Positions 1 through 9,994 are shown, counted from the stretch's first letter. The stretch: DNA of 64,000 bases from Phycisphaerae bacterium (GCA_016795035.1 JAEUIT010000097.1:248001-312000); one strand, 5' to 3'. A program made the numbers and translations. Notes: a model not told the origin generated them from the sequence alone.

Positions 1-1404
1 ATCGTGCGCGTCTCGCTCGAGGGAGACGGCATCGCGCCGGTGCCGGCCAGGCAAGTGCGATTCGACGCCGGGCAGGCCTCGGCCCGCGCCGAGTTCGTGG
101 TGCGTGCTGCCGGCGACGCGCAACGCTCCGTCAGCGGGTCGCTCGTCGCCCGCGTCGAAGACGACCGCATGCCGCTCGACGACGCGCGCTACGCGACGTT
201 CGACGCCCGCGGCGTCACCCGCATCGGCATCGTCGCGCGGCGCACGTTCGCCGGCAGCGGCGAGCTCGAACAGGTGCCTGCGTCGCGCTGGCTGCAACGC
301 GCGCTCGAGCCGGTCGCGCAGCCGGGCGTCGAAGTCGTCGACATCGAGCCGGTGTCGGTCGACGCAAGGACGCTCCGCGAGATCGACGCCCTCTGGGTGC
401 CGCGCCCCGAGACGCTTCCGCCCGAGGCCTGGCGCGAGCTGCGCGCCTTCACCGATCGCGGCGGCCTTCTTGTCCTCATGCCGTCGGCTGACATCGACGC
501 GCAGCGCTGGGTCGAGCGCTTCCAGGCCGCGTATGTCTCGGGCTCCGGCCTTGCGTGGCAGATCGGCCTCGACGCGCCCGCGCTCGAGACGCCGCTCGCC
601 TTCGCGACGGAACAGCCGCAATCGCCGATCTACGCGTCGATCTCCGCGGAGTTGACCGAGCTCCTCCGGCCGATCGAGGTCGATCGCCGCGTTGTCGTCA
701 CGAACGCGGCGCCGGCGGACGTCGTGCTCGCGCTCGCGGACGGCACGCCGTTTCTCCTCCTTGGCGAACCGGGCGGCGAGCGGCGCTCGAACGGCCTCGT
801 TGCCTTCGTCGCGTCGGCGCCGGAGTTGGCGTGGACGAACTTGCCGGTCAAGCCGTTCATGGTGCCCTTCGCGCAGGAATTGGTCCGGCAAGGCCTCCTG
901 CAGATCGGGCGCTCCGATCGCATCGCGGTCGGAGACCGTCCGCTCGCGCCGCGCGACGCCACCGAGGCGGTCGCGCCGAACGGGGCGCGGGTCGCGTTCG
1001 ATCCGACGACGCGCGTCGCGCAGTCGCCATTCTCCGTTGCAGGCGTGTGGACGATTCTCGACGTTGCAGCTCGACCGGTGGGCGGCATCGCGGCCAACAT
1101 CGACACCCTCGCGACCCGCGTGACGCCGCAGGCGAAGGACACGGTCACGACGTGGCTCGCGGGCGCGGCGCAACCGACCTTCATCGAGAGCGGCTCGTTC
1201 GTGACGTCGATGACGAAGACCGACACCGGTCCCGGCATCGGGTTCTGGATCCTCTGTGCGGTGGCCGTGATCGCGGTCGTCGAGCTCCTGATGGCCCGCT
1301 ACTTCTCGCATGCGGCTATCGCCCGCGGAACCGCCTCTGATCCGGGCATCGGCGCCACGGCGCTCATCGCCGGTTCGGCGCCGCGGCGCGGAGGTGCCGC
1401 ATGA
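1..1404 (+). CDS. BAT-like membrane protein, C-terminal part (cut by window edge)
   Basis: The reading frame is open from the first base, so the true start lies outside the window and only the last ~467 residues are seen. The visible part is a mixed alpha/beta extracytoplasmic region followed by one membrane helix at about residues 411-434 of the visible protein and a short cytoplasmic tail. No complete vWA metal-binding motif is visible; in BatA-like proteins it would lie in the missing N-terminal part. The stop overlaps the next start (ATGA), so the two genes are translationally coupled. The context (vWA protein, giant coiled-coil membrane protein) fits the BAT-like clusters common in planctomycetes, which often follow a MoxR ATPase. 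The family call rests on context and on the C-terminal helix, so it is tentative. Confidence 0.7.
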   Translation: MVRVSLEGDGIAPVPARQVRFDAGQASARAEFVVRAAGDAQRSVSGSLVARVEDDRMPLDDARYATFDARGVTRIGIVARRTFAGSGELEQVPASRWLQRALEPVAQPGVEVVDIEPVSVDARTLREIDALWVPRPETLPPEAWRELRAFTDRGGLLVLMPSADIDAQRWVERFQAAYVSGSGLAWQIGLDAPALETPLAFATEQPQSPIYASISAELTELLRPIEVDRRVVVTNAAPADVVLALADGTPFLLLGEPGGERRSNGLVAFVASAPELAWTNLPVKPFMVPFAQELVRQGLLQIGRSDRIAVGDRPLAPRDATEAVAPNGARVAFDPTTRVAQSPFSVAGVWTILDVAARPVGGIAANIDTLATRVTPQAKDTVTTWLAGAAQPTFIESGSFVTSMTKTDTGPGIGFWILCAVAVIAVVELLMARYFSHAAIARGTASDPGIGATALIAGSAPRRGGAA

Positions 1405-3746
1405 TGGAGAGCCCGGTCGTTCGTTGGCTCTTCGGATTGAACGACGTCGCGCTTGACGCGATGAAGAGCGCGTCGTCCACGCGCGTCGTCTTCGAGCGCC
1501 CGCTTCCCGGATGGGCGTGGTTCCTTGTCCTCTGCGCGTGCGCGGCCCTCGCGTGGTGGAGCTACGCGAGCCTGCGCGGATCGCGGCCCGGCCGCATCGC
1601 GCTCGGCGCGTTGCGGGCGTCGCTTCTCGCGCTCATCGCGATTCTCCTCTGCGGCCCCTCACTCCGCGTTGCACACGAGTCGGTCGAAGAGGATTGGGTG
1701 CTTGTCCTCGCGGACCGAAGCCGAAGCATGTCGATCAAGGACGCCGGAAGCGACTCCGCGCCCATCGAGCGCGATGCCGCGCTGCGAAGCGCGATCGACG
1801 GCGCGAAGCCCACGTGGGCCACGCTTTCGAAGGAACGCGAACTCGTCTGGCTCGGCTTCGCCGCCGGCGCGTTCGACTTGGCGGGCGGCGCCGACGGCAT
1901 GCCGGCCCTCGGCGATCCGAGCGGCGACCGCACGCGCCTCGACGACGCGCTGAATCAGGCGCTCACCCGCGCGGCCGCTCGACCGATCGCGGGCATCGTC
2001 CTCTTCTCCGACGGGCGCACCAGCGCGCCGCCGAGCCGAGCGCTGGTGCGACGCCTGCAGGCCGCGGCCGCACCGGTCTTCGTCATCCCGCTCGGGTCGG
2101 AGACGGCGCGCGGCGACCTCGCGATCGCGAAGGTCGACCTTCCGAAGCGTGCGTTCGTGCGCGACGAAGTGCCGGTCGAAGTCGAGATCGAGAGGCCGAC
2201 GCCCGAGATCGCCTCGCCGAGCGCGAAGGTCCGGCTCGTCGACGCGACGACCGGCGCGACGATCGCGAGCATGGACGTGCCCGCGTTCGAAGAGGGCGAA
2301 ACCTCGAAGACGGTGACGCTGCTCGCGAAGACCGACGTTGCCGGCACGCGCGATTGGCGCGTCGAGATCGACGCCGGCGCCGAAGACCTCGTGGCCGAGA
2401 ACAACGTGCGCGAGACGCGCGTCGAGATCATCGATCGGCCCTTGCGCGTCCTCTATGTCGACGGCTATCCGCGCTGGGAGTACCGCTATCTCAAGAACCT
2501 CCTCGTGCGCGAAGAGACGATCGACAGTTCGATCATGCTGCTCTCGGCGGACCGCGACTTTGCCCAAGAAGGCAACATGCCGATCAGTCGGCTTCCGCGC
2601 ACGCCGGAGGAGTTCGCGAACTTCGACCTCTTCATCATCGGAGACGTGCCCGCGGGGTACTTCACGCCCGAGCAGCTCGAGGCGATGCGCGACCAGATCG
2701 CCCAGCGCGGCGCCGGACTCCTCTGGATCGGCGGCGAACGTGCAACGCCGAAATCGTGGGAAGGCACCGCCTTGGCGGAACTCCTTCCGATGCGTCCGCC
2801 GCTGGCGCTCGGCGCCGTGGGCGGACCGGTGAACATGGTGGCGTCGCCGGTGGCCGCGAAGCTCGGTCTCCTCAAGGTCGGTGACGACGCGAACGGCGGC
2901 TGGCCGGCGGAGCTCGCCGATCCGGACGTCGGCTGGTCGCAGCTCGAGTGGGCCCAGTACATCCCGCTCGAACAGTTGAAGCCGACGGCGGAGACGCTCG
3001 CGAGCGGCGTACCCGTGACCGCCGGCGGGCCGAGCGGCGCAAGTGCGGCCGCGGTGCCGCTTGTCCTCTCCATGAAGTACGGCGCGGGCCAGGTGATCTA
3101 CGTCGCGACCGACGAGATCTGGCGCTGGCGCTACGGCCGCGGCGAGCGCTTCACCGAACAGGTCTGGTTGCCGCTTGTTCGCATGCTCGGTCGCGAGGCG
3201 CTCGCGGGCGGGAGCGACTCCGCGGTCCTGCGTGCCGTGCCTGGGCGCGTGCAACTTGGGCAATCGGTGCGCATCGAACTCGTGATGAATGACGCCCGCC
3301 TCGCCGACGCCGGCGAGAACGCGATCGCGGCGCGGCTCACGTCGCCTGATGGATCGCGCACGGTCGACGTCGACCTCACGCGCACCGCGCGACCGGGCGA
3401 GTTTGCGCTGAGCGTCAGCCCCGAAGAAGTCGGACTGCATCAGGTGCGAATTCTGTCGGGCTCGGCGAGCGGCGCCGAGGTGACGTTCGAGTGCACGCGA
3501 CCCGACGAAGAGTTGCGCCGCGCCGCGGCCGACCATCCGCTGCTCGCCCAGCTTGCGGCCGACACGTCCGGCGCGGTGCTCTCGCTGAAAGACCTCTCCA
3601 CGTTGCCGGAGCGATTGCAGGATCGCAGCGTCGTCACCGAGCACGCGACGCTCGAACCGCTTTGGGACACGCCGATCGCCCTGATTCTCTTCATTCTTCT
3701 TGCCACGGTGGAGTGGCTCGGACGACGATGGCTGCGGCTCGCCTAA
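1401..3746 (+). CDS. vWA-domain membrane protein with glutamine-amidotransferase-like region
   Basis: A 781-residue inner-membrane protein. Two N-terminal helices (about 36-58 and 66-88) are followed by a von Willebrand A fold whose metal-site motif DRSRSMS starts at residue 105 (canonical DxSxS). A second alpha/beta region at about 345-480 resembles the class I amidotransferase-like fold found in planctomycete BatB-type proteins. A last helix lies at about 757-777. Start ATG overlaps the preceding stop, and a second ATG follows at once. As seen, it is a metal-dependent adhesion-type scaffold held at the membrane; its partner is unknown. The neighbours suggest it assembles with the products on either side. 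The vWA call is firm; the amidotransferase-like label is a fold-level inference, as no catalytic triad was identified. Confidence 0.8.
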   Translation: MMESPVVRWLFGLNDVALDAMKSASSTRVVFERPLPGWAWFLVLCACAALAWWSYASLRGSRPGRIALGALRASLLALIAILLCGPSLRVAHESVEEDWVLVLADRSRSMSIKDAGSDSAPIERDAALRSAIDGAKPTWATLSKERELVWLGFAAGAFDLAGGADGMPALGDPSGDRTRLDDALNQALTRAAARPIAGIVLFSDGRTSAPPSRALVRRLQAAAAPVFVIPLGSETARGDLAIAKVDLPKRAFVRDEVPVEVEIERPTPEIASPSAKVRLVDATTGATIASMDVPAFEEGETSKTVTLLAKTDVAGTRDWRVEIDAGAEDLVAENNVRETRVEIIDRPLRVLYVDGYPRWEYRYLKNLLVREETIDSSIMLLSADRDFAQEGNMPISRLPRTPEEFANFDLFIIGDVPAGYFTPEQLEAMRDQIAQRGAGLLWIGGERATPKSWEGTALAELLPMRPPLALGAVGGPVNMVASPVAAKLGLLKVGDDANGGWPAELADPDVGWSQLEWAQYIPLEQLKPTAETLASGVPVTAGGPSGASAAAVPLVLSMKYGAGQVIYVATDEIWRWRYGRGERFTEQVWLPLVRMLGREALAGGSDSAVLRAVPGRVQLGQSVRIELVMNDARLADAGENAIAARLTSPDGSRTVDVDLTRTARPGEFALSVSPEEVGLHQVRILSGSASGAEVTFECTRPDEELRRAAADHPLLAQLAADTSGAVLSLKDLSTLPERLQDRSVVTEHATLEPLWDTPIALILFILLATVEWLGRRWLRLA

Positions 3747-3795
3747 GCCCGACGAACTCTCGAAGACGGTCCCGAACAGCTTTCCGAAACCGCTC

Positions 3796-6700
3796 ATGAG
3801 CGCGACGACCACCAACAGCCTTCTCGAGAATGCGATCCGCGACCTGGAGCGGCTTGCGTCGCGGGCGCGGCTTCTCATCGTCTCGCGGCGCGTGATCGGC
3901 CTGGCGGCGGCGGCGATCGGTGCGGGCGCCGTCACCATCGCGCTCGACTGGATCTTCCGCTTCCCGGCGCCCTTCCGGGCGATCGTCCTCCTTCTCGGCC
4001 TCGCGGTGCTGGCGATGTTCGCGTGGCGGCTCGTCGTACCGGCGATGCGCTTCCGGCCGACGCCGACGCAGCTTGCGCTTCGCATCGAGCGGTCGTCGCC
4101 CTCGTTGCGCGGACGTCTCGCCTCCGGCATCGAGTTCGCGATGACCGACGCAGGCCGCGAGAGCGAACTCGCCGCGCGAAGCATGTCCGATCTCGCGGCC
4201 CGGTTGTCGAGCGAGTCGATTCGGTCGTGGCTCGCGCCGCGACGATCGCTCGCCGAGGTGTCGACCGCGCTCGCGACGATCGTGGTCGTCGCGCTCGTCG
4301 CCGCGCTTCTGCCCACGCACGCGCGAATCGGCGTCACGCGACTCCTCTTGCCCTTCTCGCAGAGCGAGTGGCCGGCGCGCACGCATGTCGAATCGCTGAT
4401 GCCGCCGATCACGCATCACGCGAAGGGCCAGCCGATTCTTCTCGCCGCGAAACTCTCGGAGGGCGACGCCGCCTCCGAGCGCGTGGCTGCGGTCGTGACC
4501 GTGACGCGCGATGACGGCACCGTGTCGACGGATCGCCTCATGCTCACGCGGCAGCGCGACGGCCGCTACGAGCGCGTGCTCGAAGGCGATCCCACCGTCG
4601 GGCGCCTCGACATTCGCTTCGCGAGCTCCGACCACGAGTCGCCGTCGATGGCGATCGAACTGGTTCCGCCGCCGAAGATCGAGACGGCGACGCTCAAGGT
4701 CGATCCGCCGGCGTACGCGAGCGGCGTGATCGAGCCACGATCGGTCGACCTCGGAGACGGCACCGACGACCGGGCCATCGCCCGCGAGCCGGCGCTATTC
4801 GGATCGTCGGCCCGCCTAGAGCTCATGCTCAATAAACCCATTCCTGCGGGCGAATGGTCGAAGTCGGTGGGTAGCACCAACGTCGAGGGCGCGGACGACC
4901 TCCCCTCCCTCCGCTTCGATCCCGATCCCGCCGACGGCCGACGCTGGACGATCGCTTGGACCGTGACGGGACCTCGCGAGATCACCCTCGTCCCGACCGA
5001 CGAACACCACATCTCGGCGGTCGATGACATCCGCTTCCGCCTCGACGCCGTCGAAGATCGTCCGCCGATGGCGGCGGTGACCGCGCCGGCGAGCGACGAG
5101 ACCGTACTGCCGACGGCGGTCGTTCCGGTCGCGGTCGAGGCGCGCGACGACGTAGCGCTTGCGAAGGCGGGGATCCTCGTGTCGCGGTTCGTGGGCGGCA
5201 AGGGGAACGGCGATGTGGTGCGCGATGGCGTCTCCGACGTTGCGACGACGCTCGACCGCCGCGAAGAGTCGCTCGATCTCGCGGCGCTCGGCGCGGCGCC
5301 GGGCGACGTGTTCGCCGTGCAGGCGGCGGCGCAGGACGGATTCGATCTCGACGGCCAGAAGCACGAGCGGGTCCTGAGCGCGCCGCGCACGCTTCGCGTC
5401 ATCAGCGAAGTGGAACTCGGCAAGCAACTGCGGGCCCAGTTGGCGGCGGTGCGCCGTGCCGCCGTGCGTCTCGACTCGCAGCAGGCGGAATTGTCGGCCG
5501 CGGCGTTGAACGGTCGCTTCGACCCGACCCTCGAGCGCGGGCAGGCGCAGGTTTCGGAACGGCTGCGCGACGCGACGGAATCGCTCGACGAGTTGGTGCG
5601 GCGCGTCGAGCGGAATCGTCTCGCCGACGAGGAACTCTCGGCCACGCTCGAGCAGGCCCGCGAACTCGTGGCGAGCGCCAACCGTGGATCGTCGCGGGCG
5701 AGCGAGGCGATGCAGCGGAAGCGCGAGGCCACGACGCCCGATGCTGCGAAGGACGCGGCGACCGAAGCGGTCACGGCACAGGAAGAGGTCCGCGCCGATC
5801 TCGAAGACCTCATCAAGCTTCTCGATCGCGACGAGGACTCGTGGGCGATGGGTCGCGAGATCGATCGCCTTCGCGAACAGATCGAAGGGCTCAAGAAGCG
5901 CACGGCGTCGCTCGGCGAGCGCACCGTCGGTCAGAAGCCCGAAGACCTCAAGGAGCCGGAGAAGTCCGAGCTCGATTCGCTCGCGAAAGAACAGGACGAG
6001 TCGGCGCGCGACGCGCAGAAGCTGATCGACGAGTTGCGCACCCGCGCGGAAGCCGTCGAGAAGGTCGACAAGAGTCGCGCGAATGCGATGCGCGACGCGG
6101 CGAAGGCGGGCGAGGAGCGGCGTTTGCAACGCTCGCTCGAGCAGGCCGGCAAGGACGTCGAGGAGAACCGCATGCAGCAGGCCCAGCAAGGCCAGCAGTC
6201 GGCGCTCGACGCGCTCGACCGCATGCGCAAGGGGCTCGAGGATGTCCGCAAGGCCCGCGCCGAAGAGCTGCGCCGAGCGCTCGAGAGCCTCGAACAGAGT
6301 CTCGAGCGCCTGATCGCGACGAACGAGGAGGAGCTCATCAACCTCGCGCGCGTGGCCGGCCCCGGCGACGAGGACGCGCTCGGCGAACGCGGTCGCGCGA
6401 TGGTCAAGCTCGCGCAGAACACGCAGGCCGTGGCGGGCGAGGCGCGTGCGATCGGCAGCGAAGCCGGGCGCATCGCCCGCACGATCGATCGCGCGGCCGA
6501 CAACCACGGCGCGGCCGTCGGGTTCATCCGCGCGAAGCCGGCGCGGCTTGAGGACGCGAAGGCCGCGGAAGAGCGCGGACTGGCGCTCCTGAAGGAAGCG
6601 CTTGAGTCCTCGCGGCAAGTCCGACAGCAGAGCGAGCAGCGCGAGCGCGAGCAGAAGATGCAGGAGATTCTTGCGGCGTATCGACAGCTTCTCGAGAAGG

Positions 6701-7878
6701 AACTCGGGCTCCGCGACGCGACGCTTGTCCTTCGTCCGGCGGTTCCGAACGCGAAGCTCGACCGCCGCGGACTCATCGAAAGTCGGCGGCTCTCGATCGC
6801 GCAGGGCGAAGTGGGCACCCGCGCGACGGCGATGCTCGAGGAGCACACCGAGTTGAAGGAGGCGGAGGTCTTCGTCGAAGCGCACGGCCTGATCGCAGAC
6901 TGGGCGTCGCGGGCGAGCCAACGGCTTTCGGAGGGCACGCTCGACGACGAGACGGTCGCGCTCGAGACGCAGATCGCCGACGCGATCAGCGGTCTCGTCG
7001 ATGCGCTCGCCCCGGCAGCCCCCGACGACAATCCGTTCCAAGAGAATCAGCCGAATAGCAACGGCAACAACGGCGGAAATAACGGCGGCAACAATCCCCC
7101 GCAACCGAAGCTGCCGCCGATCGCGGAGCTCAAGCTTCTTCGAAGCCTGCAGGTGCAGATCTTCGAACGAACGAAGCGACTCGACGGCCAGCGCGAGGCA
7201 AGCGGCAACGGAGAGGCGGTGCCCGCGATCGACGCCGAACTCGACTCGCTCGCGCGGCTCCAGGAACGTCTCGTTGGGCTCCTCGAGGGCGTGATCCGCA
7301 AGAACCTTCCGCCCGCGCCACCCGAGGGCGGCGAAGGCGGCGGCGATCCGACGACCCCAGCGCCGCCTGAGCCTGGTGGTGACCCGTCGGGTGAGCCCAC
7401 TGGCACCGATGGCGATCCCGCCGGTGAACCCCCCGCGGGCAAACCCGCCGACGAACCCAACCCCGAGGCAGGCACCCAGGCTGGTCCCCAGACTGGTCCC
7501 CAGGCTGGTCCCGAGTCTCTTCCCCAGACTAGACCCCAGGCTGTTTTCGAGTCTGATCCCCGCTTCCGCACCCAGCGTGCCGCGCACCGTGACCTTTCGT
7601 TTGGCTCGCCGATCCGTGTGGCGTTCCTTGGCGCGGTGGAATCGCCCTCTCGGGTTGTAGGACGGGCGTCGTCGGAATCGCCGATCTTCGGACCCTCGCT
7701 CTTCGCTTTCCCGTCGCGGGATGGCATGCTTTGGATCGATACGGTCGGTGCCCGCACGGTCCCGTCGGTCGAGGGTCCGCCCAGTGGGGCGACGGCGGAC
7801 AGAAACCTCGAACTCGCGTGCAGCGTCGCGGCGGTCGATGACTATCGTCGGCTGGTGATGGAAAGGACTTCTCGATGA
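3796..7878 (+). CDS. Giant coiled-coil membrane protein (DUF4175-like)
   Basis: About 1360 residues. I chose the ATG at 3796 because the open frame upstream overlaps the end of the previous gene and lacks protein-like character, and because the membrane helices begin soon after this ATG. Three hydrophobic segments (about 27-50, 57-77 and 157-172) are followed by beta-rich repeats, then a very long Arg/Glu/Ala coiled coil from about residue 560 to 1000. The C-terminus is a Gly/Asn-rich then Pro/Gly/Asp-rich linker. The last ~110 residues follow a 12-bp repeat tract and look unlike the rest; they may be a divergent tail or a lost stop codon. The gene overlaps the next one by ATGA. It resembles the large DUF4175-type proteins of BAT-like clusters; its function is unknown. 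Confidence 0.75.
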   Translation: MSATTTNSLLENAIRDLERLASRARLLIVSRRVIGLAAAAIGAGAVTIALDWIFRFPAPFRAIVLLLGLAVLAMFAWRLVVPAMRFRPTPTQLALRIERSSPSLRGRLASGIEFAMTDAGRESELAARSMSDLAARLSSESIRSWLAPRRSLAEVSTALATIVVVALVAALLPTHARIGVTRLLLPFSQSEWPARTHVESLMPPITHHAKGQPILLAAKLSEGDAASERVAAVVTVTRDDGTVSTDRLMLTRQRDGRYERVLEGDPTVGRLDIRFASSDHESPSMAIELVPPPKIETATLKVDPPAYASGVIEPRSVDLGDGTDDRAIAREPALFGSSARLELMLNKPIPAGEWSKSVGSTNVEGADDLPSLRFDPDPADGRRWTIAWTVTGPREITLVPTDEHHISAVDDIRFRLDAVEDRPPMAAVTAPASDETVLPTAVVPVAVEARDDVALAKAGILVSRFVGGKGNGDVVRDGVSDVATTLDRREESLDLAALGAAPGDVFAVQAAAQDGFDLDGQKHERVLSAPRTLRVISEVELGKQLRAQLAAVRRAAVRLDSQQAELSAAALNGRFDPTLERGQAQVSERLRDATESLDELVRRVERNRLADEELSATLEQARELVASANRGSSRASEAMQRKREATTPDAAKDAATEAVTAQEEVRADLEDLIKLLDRDEDSWAMGREIDRLREQIEGLKKRTASLGERTVGQKPEDLKEPEKSELDSLAKEQDESARDAQKLIDELRTRAEAVEKVDKSRANAMRDAAKAGEERRLQRSLEQAGKDVEENRMQQAQQGQQSALDALDRMRKGLEDVRKARAEELRRALESLEQSLERLIATNEEELINLARVAGPGDEDALGERGRAMVKLAQNTQAVAGEARAIGSEAGRIARTIDRAADNHGAAVGFIRAKPARLEDAKAAEERGLALLKEALESSRQVRQQSEQREREQKMQEILAAYRQLLEKELGLRDATLVLRPAVPNAKLDRRGLIESRRLSIAQGEVGTRATAMLEEHTELKEAEVFVEAHGLIADWASRASQRLSEGTLDDETVALETQIADAISGLVDALAPAAPDDNPFQENQPNSNGNNGGNNGGNNPPQPKLPPIAELKLLRSLQVQIFERTKRLDGQREASGNGEAVPAIDAELDSLARLQERLVGLLEGVIRKNLPPAPPEGGEGGGDPTTPAPPEPGGDPSGEPTGTDGDPAGEPPAGKPADEPNPEAGTQAGPQTGPQAGPESLPQTRPQAVFESDPRFRTQRAAHRDLSFGSPIRVAFLGAVESPSRVVGRASSESPIFGPSLFAFPSRDGMLWIDTVGARTVPSVEGPPSGATADRNLELACSVAAVDDYRRLVMERTSR
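7477..7560 (+). repeat. In-frame 12-bp tandem repeat, about seven units
   Basis: Seven units of the type CAGRCTGGTCCC follow each other without gaps inside the 3' part of the giant coiled-coil gene, the middle ones degenerate. Each unit codes for four residues, giving a Pro/Gln/Gly/Thr-rich spacer. Such a tract can change length by slippage without shifting the frame. Confidence 0.8.
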
Positions 7879-8792
7879 AGGAATCGAACCACGTGCTCCG
7901 ACCTCGAACGATCCTGGCCCCGCTCGCGGCGGCGAGTCTTCTCGCGCTCGTGACCACGTCGCTCGGGTACGCCCAAGCGAGCGATCCCGCGCCCGTGAAA
8001 CCGGCGACGACTCCGGCTCCCTCGACGTCAGGCTCAAAGGCGGCGCCGCCAGCGTCGGATCCGGGCAAGTCGCTCGACGACGTCCTCGGCATTCCGGCAT
8101 CGAAGTCGGGATCCAAGTCGGGATCCAAGTCGGGATCGACGTCGAGTGGCACGCGCCCCGGCGCGACGGAACCTCCGGCGACCGGCGATGCCACGTCGTC
8201 CAACGACGCCGCACCCGCGCTCGACAAGGCGAAGGAGCGCGTCGAGCAAGCGCTCGATGAGAAGGCGGTCGAAGACTTGATGCGTCAAGCGCTCGGCGGC
8301 ATGCGCGTGAGCGCGGACCGCTTGGCGAACGAAACCGACCCTGGCCTGGGCACGCAGCGCGTGCAGCAAGACGTGATCGCCAAGCTCGACACCCTGATCG
8401 AGGAGGCGAAGAAGCGCTGCAAGGGTGGCCAGTGCAAGTCGAGCAGCAGCAGTAGCTGCAACAACCCGAGCCAGTCGCAGAGTAAGCAGGCGAGTAAGCC
8501 CGGCGAGAAGGAAGGCGCGAAGACCGCGCAGAAGCCCGGCGACTCGAAGACCCGCAAGGAACCGAGCAAGAACGCATCGCGCGCCGACGGCATGGTCGCC
8601 GGCGCGGAGCCGCCGGCGGTCGATCCGACCGACGAGGCGAAACTCCTCGACGAGTCGCAGACGGAGTGGGGCAAGTTGCCGGAGCGCGTGCGCGACCTGA
8701 TTCGTCAGGGTTCGCGAGACCGCATCGCGTCGATCTATCAGCGGCTGACGGAGGAGTACTACCGTCGCATGGCTGAGGACGCCTCGCGATGA
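7875..8792 (+). CDS. Exported protein with conserved WGKLPxRVRDLI C-terminal motif
   Basis: 305 residues. A signal peptide or anchor spans about residues 13-34, followed by a Pro/Ala/Ser linker containing a GSKS repeat, a helical stretch (about 115-180), a Ser/Lys-rich low-complexity part, and a C-terminal helical segment starting WGKLPERVRDLIRQG. Motifs of this WGxLPxRVRDLI type recur in planctomycete proteins found beside BAT-like genes, which supports the context call; no enzymatic motif is visible. Its ATG overlaps the previous stop and its own stop overlaps the next start, so it is translated within the same operon. The function is unknown, and a role as a periplasmic partner of the coiled-coil membrane protein is only an inference. 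Confidence 0.75.
   Translation: MKESNHVLRPRTILAPLAAASLLALVTTSLGYAQASDPAPVKPATTPAPSTSGSKAAPPASDPGKSLDDVLGIPASKSGSKSGSKSGSTSSGTRPGATEPPATGDATSSNDAAPALDKAKERVEQALDEKAVEDLMRQALGGMRVSADRLANETDPGLGTQRVQQDVIAKLDTLIEEAKKRCKGGQCKSSSSSSCNNPSQSQSKQASKPGEKEGAKTAQKPGDSKTRKEPSKNASRADGMVAGAEPPAVDPTDEAKLLDESQTEWGKLPERVRDLIRQGSRDRIASIYQRLTEEYYRRMAEDASR
8103..8138 (+). repeat. In-frame 12-bp tandem repeat, three units
   Basis: Three consecutive copies of AAGTCGGGATCC (the last ends in G) encode Lys-Ser-Gly-Ser repeats in the linker just after the signal segment of the exported protein. Confidence 0.85.
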
Positions 8793-9991
8793 CGATCCTC
8801 GCCGCCGCGTATCTCACGGCGTCGGCGTCGTTGATGGCGGACGCGACACGGCCTTGGCCCGTGTTCATGGTCGCGTCGGTCCAAGAAGCGCCCCCAGCCG
8901 CTGCCCCCACCGCGCCCCCCACAGCGCCTGCAACGCCGAAACCGGCGGCGCCGCCCGCCACGTCCGACGCAGCTCCACCGACCGGCGGAGCGGAGAAGGA
9001 TCCCGACACGGCGCGCATCGAGCAGAGCGCGCAGAACAATCCGACGGAAGGCGAGATCACGCCCGAACTGGAGCGTGCAGTCGCGCGCGGACTTGAGTAC
9101 CTGAAGAGCATCCAGAACACCGACGGCTCCTTTGGTCGCGGGAAGTACGGCAAGCACGTGGGCATCACAGGACTGTGTGCGCTCGCGTTCATGGCAGACG
9201 GACACTTGCCCGGGCGCGGCAAGTACGGCGACGTCGTGCAGAAGGCGATGGACTTCATCCTTGAGCACGCGACCGAGACCGGCCTTCTCGCGGTCGACAC
9301 CACGCAAGGCCCGATGTACGGCCATGGCTTCGCGACGCTGTTCCTTGGCGAGATCTACGGGATGAATCCCGACGACGACCGCGTGCGCGACGCACTCACG
9401 CGCGCGGTGCAGCTCATCGTCAACAGTCAGAACGAACAGGGGGGTTGGCGTTACAACCCGGTGCCGTACGACGCGGACGTCAGCGTCACGATCTGCCAGA
9501 TCATGGCGCTCCGAAGCGCCCGCAACGCCGGCATCAAGGTGCCCAAGGAAACGATTGACGCGGCCGTGAAGTACGTGCGCGATTGCCAGAACGCCGACGG
9601 CGGATTCCGTTACATGAAGGACTCGGGCGTGAGCGCGTGGCCGCGAACGGCAGCGGGCGTCGCGAGCCTCTTCTACGCGGGCGTCTACAAGGACGACGCC
9701 ATCGACCGCGGTCTCGCGTACCTGTTGCAGACGTCGCTTCCGACCGGCAACGGCGGCGCGCTCGGCCAAGCGCACTACTTCTACGGCCACTACTACGCCG
9801 TCCAGGCGATGTACCTCGCGGGCGGCGAGCGGTGGAACCGTTGGTGGCCGGCGATTCGCGGCGAACTCTTGGCGCGCCAAGAGGCGAGCGGCGCGTGGCT
9901 CGAACAGCAGGCAGGCGAAGCCTACGGCACGGCGATGGCGCTCATCATTCTTCAGATGCCCAAGCGCTACCTGCCGATTTTCCAGAAGTAA
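8789..9991 (+). CDS. Prenyltransferase/squalene-oxidase-like repeat protein
   Basis: 400 residues with an N-terminal hydrophobic segment, an Ala/Pro linker to about residue 60, then a domain of alpha-alpha-barrel repeats. The typical repeat signature is seen several times: NTDGSFG near residue 110, NEQGGWRY near 213 and NADGGFRY near 266. The fold is that of the terpenoid cyclase/protein prenyltransferase superfamily, but the acidic DxDD catalytic motif of squalene-hopene cyclases was not found, so it is probably a secreted binding or structural member and not a cyclase. Such proteins are frequent partners of BAT-like clusters in planctomycetes. The start overlaps the preceding stop; the next gene begins 3 bp after the TAA stop. 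Confidence 0.85.
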   Translation: MTILAAAYLTASASLMADATRPWPVFMVASVQEAPPAAAPTAPPTAPATPKPAAPPATSDAAPPTGGAEKDPDTARIEQSAQNNPTEGEITPELERAVARGLEYLKSIQNTDGSFGRGKYGKHVGITGLCALAFMADGHLPGRGKYGDVVQKAMDFILEHATETGLLAVDTTQGPMYGHGFATLFLGEIYGMNPDDDRVRDALTRAVQLIVNSQNEQGGWRYNPVPYDADVSVTICQIMALRSARNAGIKVPKETIDAAVKYVRDCQNADGGFRYMKDSGVSAWPRTAAGVASLFYAGVYKDDAIDRGLAYLLQTSLPTGNGGALGQAHYFYGHYYAVQAMYLAGGERWNRWWPAIRGELLARQEASGAWLEQQAGEAYGTAMALIILQMPKRYLPIFQK

Positions 9992-9994
9992 TCG

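Noticed and set aside
1659..4412. Minus-strand open frame of about 917 codons antisense to the vWA gene and the start of the coiled-coil gene
   Set aside because: Shadow of the plus-strand genes with no recognisable protein features.
4816..9303. Minus-strand open frame of about 1495 codons antisense to the giant coiled-coil, exported and prenyltransferase-like genes
   Set aside because: Long antisense frames arise from the third-position G/C bias of the real genes; the product is Arg/Leu-rich without domains or signal order.
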